Assembly: GCA_023078555.1 (NCBI GenBank)
Contig: CM041196.1
Span: 10,248,985 to 10,312,984, forward strand
Source: Ulva prolifera
Lineage: Eukaryota; Chlorophyta; Ulvophyceae; Ulvales; Ulvaceae
Direction of reading: 5' to 3'
Length of the DNA stretch: 64,000 nt
Of the stretch, positions 1-11,999 are shown piece by piece (within the stretch, counting starts at the first letter, position 1; each line of letters begins with the position of its first letter). The translations under genes and the position numbers were made by a program. The notes under the pieces are model-generated. The model was given only the letters and a program-made list of their open reading frames with translations. It was not told the origin of the DNA and did not search any database.

Positions 1-61
1 GCATGCTTGTGTTCTGCGTACGCTGTGTCATCTCCGTTGTCCGTGACTCCCGTGTCTCCCC

Positions 62-68
<7 letters not shown>

Positions 69-114
<46 letters not shown>
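69..114. repeat. (GT)n microsatellite
   Basis: A run of about 23 GT dinucleotides near the window start. The cysteine-valine open frames across it are an artefact of the repeat. Confidence 0.97.
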
Positions 115-117
<3 letters not shown>

Positions 118-1017
118 GTCTCCCGTCTCCCGTCTCCGTTGTCAGTGTCATATCAGTGTCTGTGTCAGGGATTGGCTATGCAATGATGCATGCATGAGTC
201 CACACACTGGCATGTGTGAAGATTTTGCCACTAAAGTTCACCATGTGATCACCAGATGGGAGCTGGTGAGAGATGATTGTGAACTGAGGCCCAGATGCTG
301 ACTGGGAGCTGTCAGTGTGGCCACTGGGACAGCTGTGCAGCTCCTCTGCTGCTCCTGCAGACATGCTGGCTGTGACTGTTGCACAGCACTGACACATAGC
401 TGCATGCCTGCTGCATGAATGAATCTGCCATTGTCTGCAACGATGAGTCACAGGGCAGGACCGGTCCTAGTTGCCTGGGCTCAAACTCACCTTTCCTGGC
501 TCTGTGCCCCAGCTGGGTCGAGCTTCTCTGCTGTGGATTCCTTGTGACCAGGCATGGCAACCCAGTCGTATAGCGGCCACATCACTGGATTGCTACACCA
601 GGTCCAATGCTCTAGAAATTCAGAGTAGAACTTCCCGATCCACAACCGAAATGCATGTTCTTTGCACGTAAACACAGATACCCACTGTGCCCTCTCTTGA
701 AGGCTGCGACTTGCAGCACAGGTCAAGCAACTCAAACTGCCACTGCTGCCACCTATGTCATCACCACATCCCCAGCTTTGGTGAACGCGCCCGCAGCCTC
801 CAATTCCACCTATCGCTGCATCACACACCACCAACACAACATTGTCGGTGGCGTTGGTGTTCTGCCGCTGTGCTTGTGCGCTCCCCTGATGGCCTCTCCG
901 TCGTTGTCCTTGTATCACACGTCACCGTACCCTCAGCCCCCTCGATCACAGCCCAACCACAACCAAACTGCATGTCTGGTCAAGGCCTGTCTGGTCAAAG
1001 CCTCACCCGCCATGCAG
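115..1017. other. Stretch upstream of gene A, no exon assigned
   Basis: The 5' exons of the cysteine-rich gene that starts being recognisable at 1018 should lie here, because that exon begins in mid-codon after a good acceptor (catgcag). I could not identify them with confidence. A short tRNA-like element (A-box type word TCGTATAGCGG) lies at 561-593. Confidence 0.4.
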
Positions 1018-2114
1018 ACGTGCTCGGGAGCGCAGCAGAGATGCCATGCGTCAGCGACAAGTCGCAGCGCATCGCCACATACAAGAAGGGCTGCTCAAGC
1101 CTGACCGGTCTGAGCCTGGGCTGCGCGGCCGAGGGCGACGTCTGCTACGTGAAGGACGGCAAATTCAGCCAGTGCCGGCCGATCAATCGCCACCTGCCGA
1201 GCCTGTGGCCCACGGTGAAGGCCATCTTCTGCGGTGCGCCCCTCCACCACCTGCACACCCCCGGCGCCACGCGTGCCTGAACTCTCTGCATGCGTAACAA
1301 GTACATGCGTAGCCTGCACTCCATGTGGCTGGCGTGAGCCGCAGGGCATTGCTATGCTATGGACTGCTTCAGTATGCCTTCTGAACAATGCATTGAGGCA
1401 GGCATGTAGAGTCAATGCATTGAGGCAGGCATGTAGAGTCAATGCATTGAGGCAGGCATGTAGAGTCTGGTGAAAAATCTGCGATCCGCATCTAGATCAG
1501 GGCGAGCTCTTGGTTTCCCCGCATAGTTCTTTGTCATCCTGCTCTACACGCTGCGTCTGTGCGATGCGTGAAGCCGCACTGCCATGGTTTGTGGCTGAGG
1601 TTGGGGGTGAAATCATGCCTGTCGCCGAGATCTCGCAGTAACACCCGCATGATGCAGAACATCAGTATGATGTGTGACGTCTCGGCTTCCTGCAGAGGGT
1701 GAGTCCCTGCCGGCAATCCCCGACGAACCCCCGAAGGGCCGCCCCCGTGAGCCTGGGCTACAGAACCCCACCGGCTCGACGCTGGTGAAGCACGCCAAGA
1801 CGGCAAAGAGCGAGAAGAAGGGGCACAGCCACGCGAAGGACCACGGCCCGATCCCCCCTGGCCACGAGGGCAACAACTGCAAGAAGTCTGACATGGATAA
1901 GGGCTGCGAGTGCGCGGGCCGCTTCTGGCGGTGCGGCGACCGCATCGACCTCATCGCCAAGGCCTGCGACGACGGGCTCGAGTGCGTGCGGAAGAACGCG
2001 TTTTATGCGGTGTGCGCAACTCCTGCTCGGAAAGACTGGGCGATCAAGGTCGACGGCTGGGAGGGTACTGCAGTGCCATGCGGCCAGGACATCGGGAAGT
2101 TCCGCTCGGGCTAA
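1018..2114 (+). CDS. Cysteine-rich, CBM1-like protein, gene A (partial, 2 exons seen)
   Basis: Two exons, 1018-1233 and 1696-2114 (stop TAA), are joined by a phase-1 intron with donor GTGCGCCCC and acceptor ctgcag. The 5' exon or exons are not identified. Exon 1 encodes a cysteine module ending DVCYV..GKFSQCRP. Exon 2 opens with a linker rich in Pro, Gly and Lys, then a second module (NNCKKSDMDKGC, FWRC, GLECVRKNAFYAVC). The spacing C-x4-C-x3-N/D-x2-Y/F-S/A-x-C resembles the fungal-type cellulose-binding fold CBM1, which suggests an extracellular wall- or polysaccharide-binding protein. That is inference. The neighbour at 12863-16182 is a clear paralogue with identical exon phases. This copy lacks the long Lys/Ser tail of its paralogue and ends shortly after PCGQDIG. 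No catalytic domain is visible. Confidence 0.6.
1398..1466. repeat. Short tandem repeat in intron of gene A
   Basis: About 3 copies of a 27-bp unit (gtcaatgcattgaggcaggcatgta type) lie within the 1234-1695 intron of the cysteine-rich gene. Confidence 0.85.
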
Positions 2115-3369
2115 GCTACGGCTGTGAGCTTGGCGGGCTGTGGTTCCAGGATTGTCTGGGCGGCTCGGGCGGGGTCACAAGTGCGCATGCGCCAATGCAT
2201 GTGAGCTGAGGGTGTAATGTGGTGGTGGGCAGATGCTGTGTTGGGTGGTCGTGGTGTGGTGCTTCGACGTCGCTGCACGCTCTTTGTTGGCTCTTTGTTG
2301 ATGACGGTCTTTGACTGTTCACGCCTCTTGGCAGGGTGACTGGAGCTGCGGTTGTGTGTGTGCATGCGTCTCATGCATGTGCGGCTGTGCCCACTGGTCG
2401 GGATGATGACTGGTCCTCGTGCTGGCATGGTGGTCTGCTTGTGCACGGTTGGATGCGATGCAATTGAATTGATCCAATTTATTCAGTGAAGGCGTGACGG
2501 GCGGGTGCAAGGGGCGAATATGTGTGCTCTATGACGGGCTCAGTGAGACTGTCATCTTGGACAGTGAGCCTGAGAAGTGGTGATTGCTGTGTATGATTCG
2601 ACCTGATGGTATATTGCTTGTCGCTGGAGATTCCTGTGCCTAAGTAAGTGGGCATATGTGGGATCCATGAGTGTCCACACAGTTATGTTTTGTGTGATCA
2701 GGGCCTGAGTTGGCAGTTGGCAGTGCGGTCCCGCTCTTTTGGTGGTATCGATGACATCGCCACAGTGGGACGTGTGCCTTCCAGCCAGCTGTGCAGCCAC
2801 GCTCTCTGCCAGTGGCAGTGTTGCCCACCGCACGTGTGGTGTGGTATCGTGTTGCTATGTTAGGGCTGGGCTGGGCTGCGTTCTGTGTCAACCCCAGAAG
2901 TATGGTCTGATGAGGTAGATGTGTCGTTCTGAGCTCGGCTGCATAACAGGGAATGGCAGTGACAGGTTTTTAAGAGTGGGTCACCGCCGGGGTGTGATGA
3001 GTCGTGGCCTGATGCTGTGGCTTGCGGGAGCACCATGTAAGGCTTGTAGTCCATGTGCACAATGTGCAAGTGAGCGAAGGTCTCGAACAGCTTCCTCTTC
3101 TGCGGCATCTCGTTTGATTCCCGAAATCCGAAGATTTGTGTTTCAGGAGTGATTACGCTGCCCTCAGCTGCAGTGTTACTCCGGCACGTCTTTTGTGGTG
3201 TTTGGTTCAGGTGCAGATGACTTCAGCCATTCCAGCGATCCCACACCATCTGCCATTCAGACACGCCTTGCCGGTGACTTTGGTTGTCCCAGCTCCGCAA
3301 TTCTCGCATTCATTCATTCGTGTGAGCTGACCCATGCATACCCACATCACTATCGCATCAACTAGCTTG
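2115..3369. other. Non-coding stretch downstream of gene A
   Basis: This is TG/CA-rich, CpG-poor sequence with no open frame that looks coding on either strand. No repeat boundary is visible. Confidence 0.5.
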
Positions 3370-3439
3370 CATGTTTAGAGCAGTCAGGAAGCATCATCAA
3401 AGGATGTTTGATGATGCTTCCTGACCGCTCTACAGATGC
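3370..3439. repeat. Near-perfect short hairpin (foldback)
   Basis: Arms 3377-3401 and 3407-3431 pair over 25 bp with a single mismatch (one G-U capable position), and the loop is only 5 nt (ggatg). Pairing resumes outside through GCAT/ATGC. The size suits a small-RNA precursor or a foldback element remnant. Nothing shows transcription. Confidence 0.8.
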
Positions 3440-4080
3440 ATCCTGCATCTGCCTGCAGGCAAAGCCTCGTGAAGCATGGGCACCATTGTACACAGTCCCC
3501 GGAATAGTTTCGTCCCCAGAATACTTTCGTCCACTGTGCAGAAGTCTGCAGCCCTCCGTGGGGTCTGGCTTGGAAGGACCTGGGTGATACAATGCATGCG
3601 TGCTTCCGGATGTGGCCGCAGTGCTTTCTGTGGGCAGTGGCCGGAGGCATCCTGAGGAAAACCCAGAACACGCAGTTGTAAGGCCCGCTGCTTGAGATTC
3701 GTGTTTGTATCACACTTACTTCATTTGTCCCACACGGTCTGTATGGGGCCTGTTGAACTGTCTTTGCTGTGGACCGTCGTGTGGTCCAGGAATGGTGTTG
3801 ACGCCACACGGGCGCACATGCATACCGTCCTCGTACACCCTGCTGTGACTGTCGTCCTCGGCAGCGTCCCAGCCATTGAGAAGATTTGAGAAGCAGCCCC
3901 GGGCCCGCTGGAGCACATGCATCGGCCGCGTGAGCTCCCATCAAGTAGCCTCAACTTCGTGTCACCTGATGATTCAAGGCTGTCCACATGCCACACTCCC
4001 CAGGTCAGCTTATATTCGTCTGTGTTGGGTCACCTTGCACCATTTCCAGGTCTCCGAGCAGCAATTAGGCCTGAGCATGT
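3440..4080. other. Non-coding stretch
   Basis: I see no supported gene or repeat here. Several overlapping open frames exist on the minus strand but have no splice signals or composition that argue for coding. Confidence 0.4.
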
Positions 4081-4084
4081 TTTG

Positions 4085-4305
4085 TGGCATTCCAGTGATA
4101 TGGCCGCTATACCACTGGACCCTTGCATGTCGCGACGTGGCCTGTGGTACAGCGGCCATATCAATGGATTGCCACAGGGATTGTTTTATGTGATCGGGCC
4201 TGATGACCCGGCACTGGTGCTCGCGGCCTGTGGCTATCCGGTGACCTCGCCACTGTACCACATATTGACAGGTCACCACTGTACCACTGGCTTGCCGCAA
4301 AAGTG
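4085..4305. repeat. Cluster of inverted tRNA-like fragments
   Basis: The word CAGTGGTATAGCGGCCATAT occurs on the minus strand (4091-4120), and a close copy (GTGGTACAGCGGCCATATCA) lies on the plus strand at 4144-4163, so the two form an inverted pair. A further inverted pair of related words lies at 4233-4300. The segment TGGTATAGCGG fits the RNA polymerase III A-box consensus TRGYNNARNNG exactly. These look like tRNA-derived (SINE-like) fragments, not intact tRNA genes, since no cloverleaf can be folded. Confidence 0.5.
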
Positions 4306-4412
4306 TGGCGTGGGCACGAAGCCAGGCACTGGAGAACGCAGCTTCCTTGGAGGCTGGAACATGATTTGCTGATGGCTCTGTGTGCTGCTTGGCCTGCAGG
4401 AAAGGGTGTGCA

Positions 4413-4427
4413 GGGGGGGGGGGGGGG
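4413..4427. repeat. Poly-G tract (15 nt)
   Basis: Homopolymer of G on the plus strand. Confidence 0.95.
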
Positions 4428-5055
4428 AGGCAATTTGTGGCAAGTGAAGACTCGTAGCAGCGACGAACACCCATGCATCGTCCGCATGGGCATGGGACCA
4501 CAACGGCATCATCATGGTGCAAGGCAAAGACATATCCAGATCAACTTCATTGCAGTCCCATAGCCAAGACACAATTGCCTGAGAGCGGTCCCCCAGTTGC
4601 AGGCAGTGTCCGTACTACCAGCAGCCAGGGCACCCCGTGGGTTTACACGGAGCACTATGAAAGCTATCTCGAGATAAGTACTGCTGGGGGAATTGACGCC
4701 GATGCCCGCGCACTGCGCCCGTCGTGGCAATTGATGAATCGGACGCGTGTAAGGATTCGGTGGTTGGCAGTCATATCACTGGATGGCCACAGCTGTCTCA
4801 TCGAACCACAGTGCACGGGGAGACAGTCTGGTGGCGTGGGTGTTGCCTGGCCCTTCTCCGCCGTGGCTACCGGTGTCCATGCACAATAGCCACAGGCATG
4901 TGCCGGCCAATGCGGCGAGGCCCCTCAAACGAGCACAGTCCGTATTCTACATTGGTGGTGTATGTAGGCACTGGTGAAAGCAGGTGGATATAAGTTGCAC
5001 TAGGCTCAACCCCTGTTAATGTTCATCTGCTCGCCAAGAAACAAAGCATGCATCA

Positions 5056-5295
5056 TTGTGCTGGGGAACCCGAGCTGGGGAACCCGAGATCGGCGGTTCG
5101 ATCCCTGCCTTGCACATGGTGTCGCGGCCACTCGAGTCACGTTGTGAGGTCACCTCAGGAACCAGTGAGAGTCTGGTTGGATTGGTGATGCAGTCAACGG
5201 GCCGGGGAAGTTGCGGATTGACCTGCCTCAATCTCAGAGGACCCAGCTTTTGTGACAGTCCAGTGATAAGACCGCTCTACCACTGGACTGTCACA
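5056..5295 (-). repeat. SINE-like repeat with Pol III-type boxes
   Basis: At 5251-5295 two perfect 15-bp arms (TGTGACAGTCCAGTG and its complement) enclose a 15-nt loop. Read on the minus strand this contains TGGTAGAGCGG, an exact A-box match. A GGTTCGATCC word (one base short of the B-box consensus) lies at 5094-5103 on the plus strand. The mixture of strands suggests broken or inverted tRNA-derived repeats, not a functional tRNA. The window holds several relatives (561-593, 4085-4305, 4765-4800). Confidence 0.4.
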
Positions 5296-5299
5296 ATCA

Positions 5300-8200
5300 T
5301 CCAGGACATATGGCAAACAACTGGATAATGGAGCCACTGTGGCCGCCCGAGAGGTGTTCCATCGCAACAAAAAAGCAGGCCACATCTGTGATGTGCAGCT
5401 CTAGCATGCTGTGGCGACACGTGCTATGTTCACAATACCAAGCGTCCCTGGCACGTCGTAACGTGCTGGCTGTGTGGGTCTCTTGTGTGTCCACTGTAGT
5501 GAACATCTGTACACGTATTGACGGACTCCACAGCTGCCAACCGTCAGGCGACCGTCTGGTGCTCCAGTAGAGCAAATCAATGCACCCGACGCCTGTTGAT
5601 CAGTCCAGTGCAATTCAACTATGTGTACAGCACTGAAGCTGCAGCATCCGAATGGTTGGGTGAGCAGAACAGCACTGCAGACTCAGCATTCATCGCTTAT
5701 CGCTGAAGCTGCTGCAGAGCAGCACCTGGCCTTCAAAGAATACACTGAGGTTACTCAATGCGATTAAATGGCTGGAAGCCACACGATGCTCTTCTGTGTG
5801 TGGTGTATGGCTTGTGCAGCGGCCGCTTACTAGTCATGGGCGCTGCTTCTGGAATGTAGTCAGTGCATTGGTGGGGTCACATGCACTCTAGAGGTGTGGC
5901 AGATGAGCCTGTGATGCTTTGCTGAAGACACGAGGCCCCCTTATATCTGGTTGACAGGAGAGCTTCTGCTTCAAACGACTGAGACTGCATTCAACGGTGC
6001 ACTGCAGGGCCGCTGCTCAGGTCCCATGAAACACTGCTGTCGGAAGGAGCCAGTGTGGCTCGTGTGCAAACTGGCACAATGGTAGATTTCGACAATCAGC
6101 ACATGGCAATGGCCTTGCCAGGCAGCGCATAGATGATTCACATTGCACTGTGCGACTCAACAAGCTTGACAGTTACAGCGATGATGATCGACTGTGATAG
6201 TCGTTGTATCTGGGGAAGGTCACCCTTGATGTTCACCTGGGCTTTCACATGGCAAGTCGCAAACATGTACAGCCTCAGCAGGTTCGCATTGGCACTAGTC
6301 TAGCACACCTGCGCGCCGTGTGCTCCTTGTCTTGAAGCAGCTCCTTGTGCGCATGAGCGCCTTTTGGTGCATCAATTCATGACTTATTGCTTGCTTGTGG
6401 AGGTGTGTCGACAGGAGAGTGCTCGCCTCAGCCGACCGTGCCGATGACAAAAGCATCCATGTAAATTGGAATGTTACTAACTGACGTGAACTTGTGGCAA
6501 CTCATCCAATTCAATCTTGACGCATTGAGTACAAGCAGTGAGTACAAGTGGTCTTGCTAGAGCGCCCGTGACTCGAACCTGCGTGCCACTTCTGTGGGCA
6601 TCGCATGACTGTGGCCCTCGGGCAGCGATCCACTTCCTTGCTACAATTTGAACAAGGGAGCAGTGGATGACGAGCTTTAAGCACGACTGCCGGAGTGTGC
6701 TATCAGCTGGTCCGTGTGGCGATCGTGAACGGGAGCGCCAACGCCGCTCAAGCAGGCTGTGCTGGTGCACCATTGTGCCTCCGATGATCAATATGTGGAC
6801 ACCTTCATCGTTGGATTTGATAGGATGAAGCGCAACGCTCCTCTCAAGTTTGGACACTGATTTAACACTTCGTGTGGAAAGCCAGCACTGCGTGTCAGCC
6901 GGATGACAAGGATCGTAGTGTTGAAGCCCTACAAACCGGCACAAAAGTAAGCCACGGTGATTATGGTGCTTCGCAGGGGGTGGCGATCGCTGGTGTCCAC
7001 GGGATTCCGCGGGAGCAGGGCTGAGAGCAGTCAGGATGGGGCGTCGGAACGCCAGCCTACTTGCTTCGCTCAAGTGTACGCACGATGCACATGCCACCAA
7101 ACTTTCTGCGACGTTCACAGACTGACGCAGCAGTTCCGGTTAAGCATGTATCGTGCATTGCGGTCGTTAGAGGTCTGGTGCTAAACGGAGACTTCAAAGT
7201 GCGCAGGCGGGCTTGGTCCTTAAAATTGGATCGACAACTGCACTATTCACGACTCGAAGTGTCATACTGTGCACGTTCAGAGGGTTCTGGTGCAAGTATG
7301 CTTGTGCAGCATGTCGCAGCAGATCCAGCCTCACGGGCCACTGGGGCAAGCCTCATGTGCCTCAAGCTCGAGCTTGGAGACGCAACACCAGCTGCAGCCC
7401 CTTTGTCCTCAACCTGTTTGTCCTTAACATTGTCACACATGCATGCTGCAGGTGCACCTTTGCACAGCTCTGCATGTGCAACATGATCAGGTCAACATGT
7501 CATACCAGGTGTGTCAGAAAGCTGCCATGGTGACTGATTTGGTGTACCCAGTACCACCATCATATTGATAAATTGGCGTGTTCTGTAGAAGGACTGTAGG
7601 CTTGCGAGATCTGGGCTTGAACGCCGAGGAATTCAGAATTGCACCAGTATGCAGCATGCAGTCTCGGTGTCTGCAGCTGCTTGTCACCGAATTCCTTGGC
7701 CATGGCCATTATCCCCTGATCCGCGAATGCATACATCTCTCACACATCCACTCTGTAATCATTGTTGTTGGAGAGGACATCGCCGCGTGACCACGGCGGC
7801 GGAAATGATGAGCCTGCCCAGAGGCGAAAGGCCTCGAGCAGAGCGGCAGTGACATGCCTGCAAGCAAAGTGCACTATTTCGACATGTCGAGGAGTCTCGC
7901 AAGCTTACACCACTCCAGCCATGCGCACTCCTCGCCACTGGACTCGCCCAGTGTGCAGGCAAGCACCGAAAACTACGTCGGCAACAAATTCAGCGCGAGT
8001 ATATACAACGAAGCCCTTCGTTACATCTGCTACCACTGTCAGCGCCGAGGAGCTGTCTTCTAGCTTATATATCTGCCTCGAAGCCTCAAAGACATCGCTA
8101 TTCCGGCAAAAAAAAATTGCAGCTGCGGTGACTAGAGCACAAAGCCCTGACGCCAAGTCGAAGTATGCCCCCGCCGCTGCATGCCACACGCACGCCGTTA

Positions 8201-8554
8201 TCCGTAAGGAGCGCAGTCGAGACTCTCGAGCTTAAGTGACTGGTGATTGTGCTTATAATTAGTCCCGTCGGCGTAGAGCGCCCTCGTGTGCGGCGTTGCT
8301 GCATGTCTCGCACGTGTGGAAGCTGCATGTGTTCAAGCCCGTTCACGCTTTCGCAACAGGCGATGTACGAGAATGACTGATATACTGCAGTCGTCTTGAG
8401 CAGCAGCAGCACAGGCGCATATGCATGTGACGGCAGCTCGCTGTTCCGGGCACTGCCGTGGCCCTGGTATGCAGCAACGGCGCCTTTTCGCGTTTTCACA
8501 GTGCGGCCGTGTGCGCGTGGCTGTTGATTCAGAAGAGAGGGAAACTTCCCTGGC
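5300..8554. other. Long non-coding stretch
   Basis: No gene can be supported. The longest minus-strand frame (6477-7118) has no recognisable domain. A tRNA-like B-box word (GGTTCGAGTCA, minus strand near 6573) is present, but its T-stem does not pair, so no tRNA is called. From about 7.7 kb onward the sequence becomes CpG-rich again. Confidence 0.4.
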
Positions 8555-8587
8555 TGTGTTTTTCGATTCCCGTTCACTCTTCTGTAA
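8555..8587 (-). repeat. Dispersed 33-bp motif, copy 1
   Basis: The minus strand reads TTACAGAAGAGTGAACGGGA and then an A-rich stretch ending AAAAACAC. It matches the copies at 9064-9095 and 10199-10230. Similarity stops abruptly on both sides. Confidence 0.6.
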
Positions 8588-9063
8588 GATTCCTTTTTCG
8601 CGTGAGCTGCTAGCTGCGACATCTGCATGTGACGTCTCTAGAGCTCTGCCCGCCTGAGCGGGAGTCCAGCTAGCTAGCCCTCGCACTGCCACCGCCTAGC
8701 CGTTAATAAAATTTAAATGCAATCAATGCCGCAGTAGTTCTTTAAACTAGATGCCGTACTGAAGCTCGTCGCGCCTGCTGCAGCTGCGCACGCGTAGGGC
8801 GATCGCGCCTTTGAAAAGCGCTAGCCCTGTACGTTTACAAAAGCGCTAGCCCTGTACATGTGCCGGCGGTGGTCGCCCAGCTCGTTGCGCTATGCATGCG
8901 TATACCGAGACTCATCAGCTGCAGCTGCCTTGCCGATATGTGTACAATTGTACACTAGTACCAGCTGTTGCGCCTCGCAACTTGCGAGCGTCCTGAATGC
9001 TGTACACGACAACGTGCGTGCGCGATGTATATACCTGGTCAGGGCGTGCACCATGGGGAAAGA

Positions 9064-9095
9064 ACTACAAAAGAGTGAACGGGAGAAAACAAACA
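9064..9095 (+). repeat. Dispersed 32-bp motif, copy 2
   Basis: CTACAAAAGAGTGAACGGGA is followed by an A-rich stretch ending ACAAACAC. See the copies at 8555-8587 and 10199-10230. In all three the frame encoding LQKS-[EK]-RE-x2-NT is open, so a short repeated peptide cannot be excluded. Confidence 0.6.
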
Positions 9096-10198
9096 CTGGG
9101 GCGGTTCGGGGTATGGTGTCACATCGAGATCTGCAGGGCGCCCGGGCCAGACTGCAGCCATGCATGGCCATGGAGCATGCAGCGGCTCCGGCACTCGCGA
9201 ACATGCCACATTCATCAATCAGCGTGGCCGTAGTGTTGGTTGCATATGGGCGTAGTCATGTCTGGGGCTCAGCATCGCGACATCGTTGAGTACGTGGTGC
9301 TATAATGCAGCGAGTTTGCGTGGTGGCGCGTCATGCACGTCAGCCACTGCCGCCGCCGTGTCTTGAGTTCTGGAGGACGTGACGGACATCGACACCGGGC
9401 TGCACTGCCAGCAGCGCTGCGTACTAGTACCAGCTGGTACGCGGTACGCACACAAATGCTTCAGTCACGCGCAGGACGGTCCTGCGCGAAGTATATTATC
9501 TCGAGATATTCTGGCGTCGCTGCGTGGATGTCGTGGGGCGTGTCGCTGCGGATTGCTTCTGTTTTTTTGATCCCCTTTTGATCCCCTTCTGTTCTCGTTG
9601 GCATGCGAGCATGCCCGGCCCGCATGTGTATGCTGCGACTTCAGGATGGGAAAGAAGGTGTGTACGCGGGCATTGTCCATCCGAGCATACGCGCATGCCG
9701 TGGCTGCTCTGCGGGCGGCAGGAGGGTTGGTAGCGTCTCTCGTGCCCGCCGGCCGCGGCCCGGCCTGTCTAGCGCGCTGTGGGCCCAGGGCAGCGTTTTG
9801 ACAGAATGCATGTGCTGCCGCGAGCTGGCCATAACGCGGCACGTGGTCATCATAGTGGAGTTCAAGCGTCGCGTGACCTCCGCGCGCGCGGCGCATGCGC
9901 AGCTGACCTGCATGCATTGCAACCGCACAGCGGCGGTCGCTGCGCATCGTGTTGAGCTCTGCCCAGCACCCTGACTGTGTCTGTGTACGTACCACGTGCA
10001 CACCCAGGGCTATAGCTACGGGAACGCGGCCCCATGAATGTTGTGAACCGATACATGTGCTTTATGTTGAATTGCGCGCATCACAATCGACCGAGAATCT
10101 CCGGCACAAACTATAGTTTCAACTATGTCCCATCCGACGGCTCGAAAGCCGCTACATATCGCAGCGTTGCCACTCGCAAGCCCCACGGCCAACTGCGA

Positions 10199-10230
10199 TT
10201 ACAAAAGAGTAAACGGGAGAAGAAAAACAC
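10199..10230 (+). repeat. Dispersed 32-bp motif, copy 3
   Basis: TTACAAAAGAGTAAACGGGA is followed by an A-rich stretch ending AAAAACAC. It is the third member of the family at 8.56 and 9.06 kb. The surrounding DNA is not otherwise alike. Confidence 0.6.
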
Positions 10231-11748
10231 CTCGAAAGAATCTCATCCGGAATCATCGCAGGCTTGCCCGCCACAGTCGAAATCTGTGCACAGTTCGGCC
10301 GACTTTGTTCATTCTCCAGGACCGTTGGCGTCCGCTTGTGCCTGTGGATACGCAAGCCCAGCATCTTCCGCACCCGTTCGAAATCGTTGCTGTTCGACGT
10401 ACGTTAGGCGGCCAGCTGGCTAGCCATCGCAGCTGCGCACAGGCTGTCCGACGCAGCTGGCCGTCCATGCATGAAAGTTCTCGCCACGTTGCACTTCGAC
10501 GGAACAAGGTACCGTACTGATTTCCCCTCGATCGGAGCTCGAGGCATCGTGCACGATGTGACGCGCGATCATGACGCTTCACTGTTACCGTTCTATCGTC
10601 GCGCCGTCGACCGCACGCAATCGCACCACGCCACTTGCGTTGTTACCCACTCGCCACCCGAATTCACAGCCACCAGCTCTGAGGCCTTTCCAAGCCTCGC
10701 CTGGCATGCACTGCCTTCATGCATTTCCGGATTCGTCGATTGCAATTGCCCCTGCTGCGTTGCCGCATGCTGGCCCGCCCGTGTGTGCAGCTCTCAAAGT
10801 GTCACTGGGTCAGGATATATACATCGCACTAGCTCAGACACGGCACACATATCTCAGGAAATTATCTCGGCCGATTCTCTCGGCGTCTCCACAAGCTTGA
10901 GCGCGCCGTACACAGTTGCAGGACTGCTGAAGACCATCGCGGGCACAGATTCCACTAACTGCGGGAGGCTGGTGCAGACTCTATATCGTAGAGGATGACA
11001 GGAAGTCAAATGGCGAGTCTAGCTTCGAGCATCCTGCTGGTGCTTTGCTCCGCCCCGGCGCTGGCCGTGAAGGGCCCCACGCTTACGTCAAAGTTCCCCA
11101 CGCGAGAACGTGCGCTCCCCTGCTGCGCGCTGCGCACGAGAATATGAACAGTCCCCCGGACACGCAAGCCGGTAGCGTGCAGTGCTATTGCATGCACCAT
11201 GAAGCAGCAGCTAGTACGCTAGTGGCGTTCCTCAGTGTCTATATCGGCTCATCCAGAGTAATGGACCGGTTTCGAGTGCGTGTCGGCGCGCTGCAGGACG
11301 GTCAGTGCTCTGACGAGCGCGTGTCGGCACGCTGCGCAGTGTGCGCCGATTGTGCCATGTGCGTAACACGTGTGGCCGAGCCGTTGATCGTGAATGCATT
11401 CATGCGTTGAGCAGTCTCGCTGCGTGAGCCATTCATGACAGCGCATACCGTCGGCGATCACTGAAACCTGGTCGGCGGCGTCTGAGTGCAGCGCTGTGCA
11501 TGTGCAAAATGGTTTGAAAGCCAGATCGATCGCTGAGCATGCATGAGACGTGGATGCATGCGGCCATGCATGTGGCGCCACCGTGACTGTGACAGTTAAC
11601 TGAACATCGGCTGCAGCGGCCCAGCCCTGGTCGCGGCTACTCCAATCGCTCTGTTTGCATTGCCTCTGACCCTCCGTTCTGGCCAGCTTGCAATTGCCAG
11701 CCTGATCAGACATTTCTTTGCAATAGCTACCATGGCGTCAGTCGCATG
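10231..11748. other. CpG-rich stretch with unassigned open frames
   Basis: Plus-strand frames up to 175 codons (10471-10998) are open, but I recognise no domain and find no paired splice sites that would link them. They are left uncalled. Confidence 0.35.
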
Positions 11749-11809
11749 CTACCAGCACTGCAGTATGCAAGATGCGTTGGTTCCGGGGCTCCATATGGCC
11801 ATGGCTACT

Positions 11810-11997
11810 AGTAGTACTAGCCAATAGTAAATGTAGTTACAAAGGGCAGAGGTCGGGCATGCTACTGGTTTTCTACTGGTTCCCGGAATCCACTCATTCA
11901 TGGCACTGCGCCGGGCAGCCCTACTGGTAATACCGGCCAAAGATTGGAGCCCCATACGCACAGAAGCGTTCCCTTTAAATTTGCACAACGCCACTCA
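11810..11997 (-). mobile_element. LINE 3'-end fragment (copy 4)
   Basis: The minus strand encodes ALCKFKGNASVR and then GLQSLAGIT. This matches the C-terminus of the LINE copies at 38.9 kb (VALCKGNALVLRA, LQSLAGITGRAV) and 43.3 kb. It runs on through a diverged 3' untranslated part to CCCTTTGTAACTACA, the shared 3' terminus of this LINE family. The copy is strongly 5'-truncated, as is usual for target-primed retrotransposition. Confidence 0.75.
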
Positions 11998-11999
11998 CT

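Noticed and set aside
6540-6670. Possible tRNA gene on the minus strand with a GGTTCGAGTCA word
   Set aside because: The T-stem and acceptor stem do not pair and no D-arm is at the right distance, so it is at most a decayed tRNA-like repeat.
6477-7118. 213-codon minus-strand frame
   Set aside because: No recognisable motif, no splice signals with the GTGCG type, and composition like the surrounding non-coding DNA.
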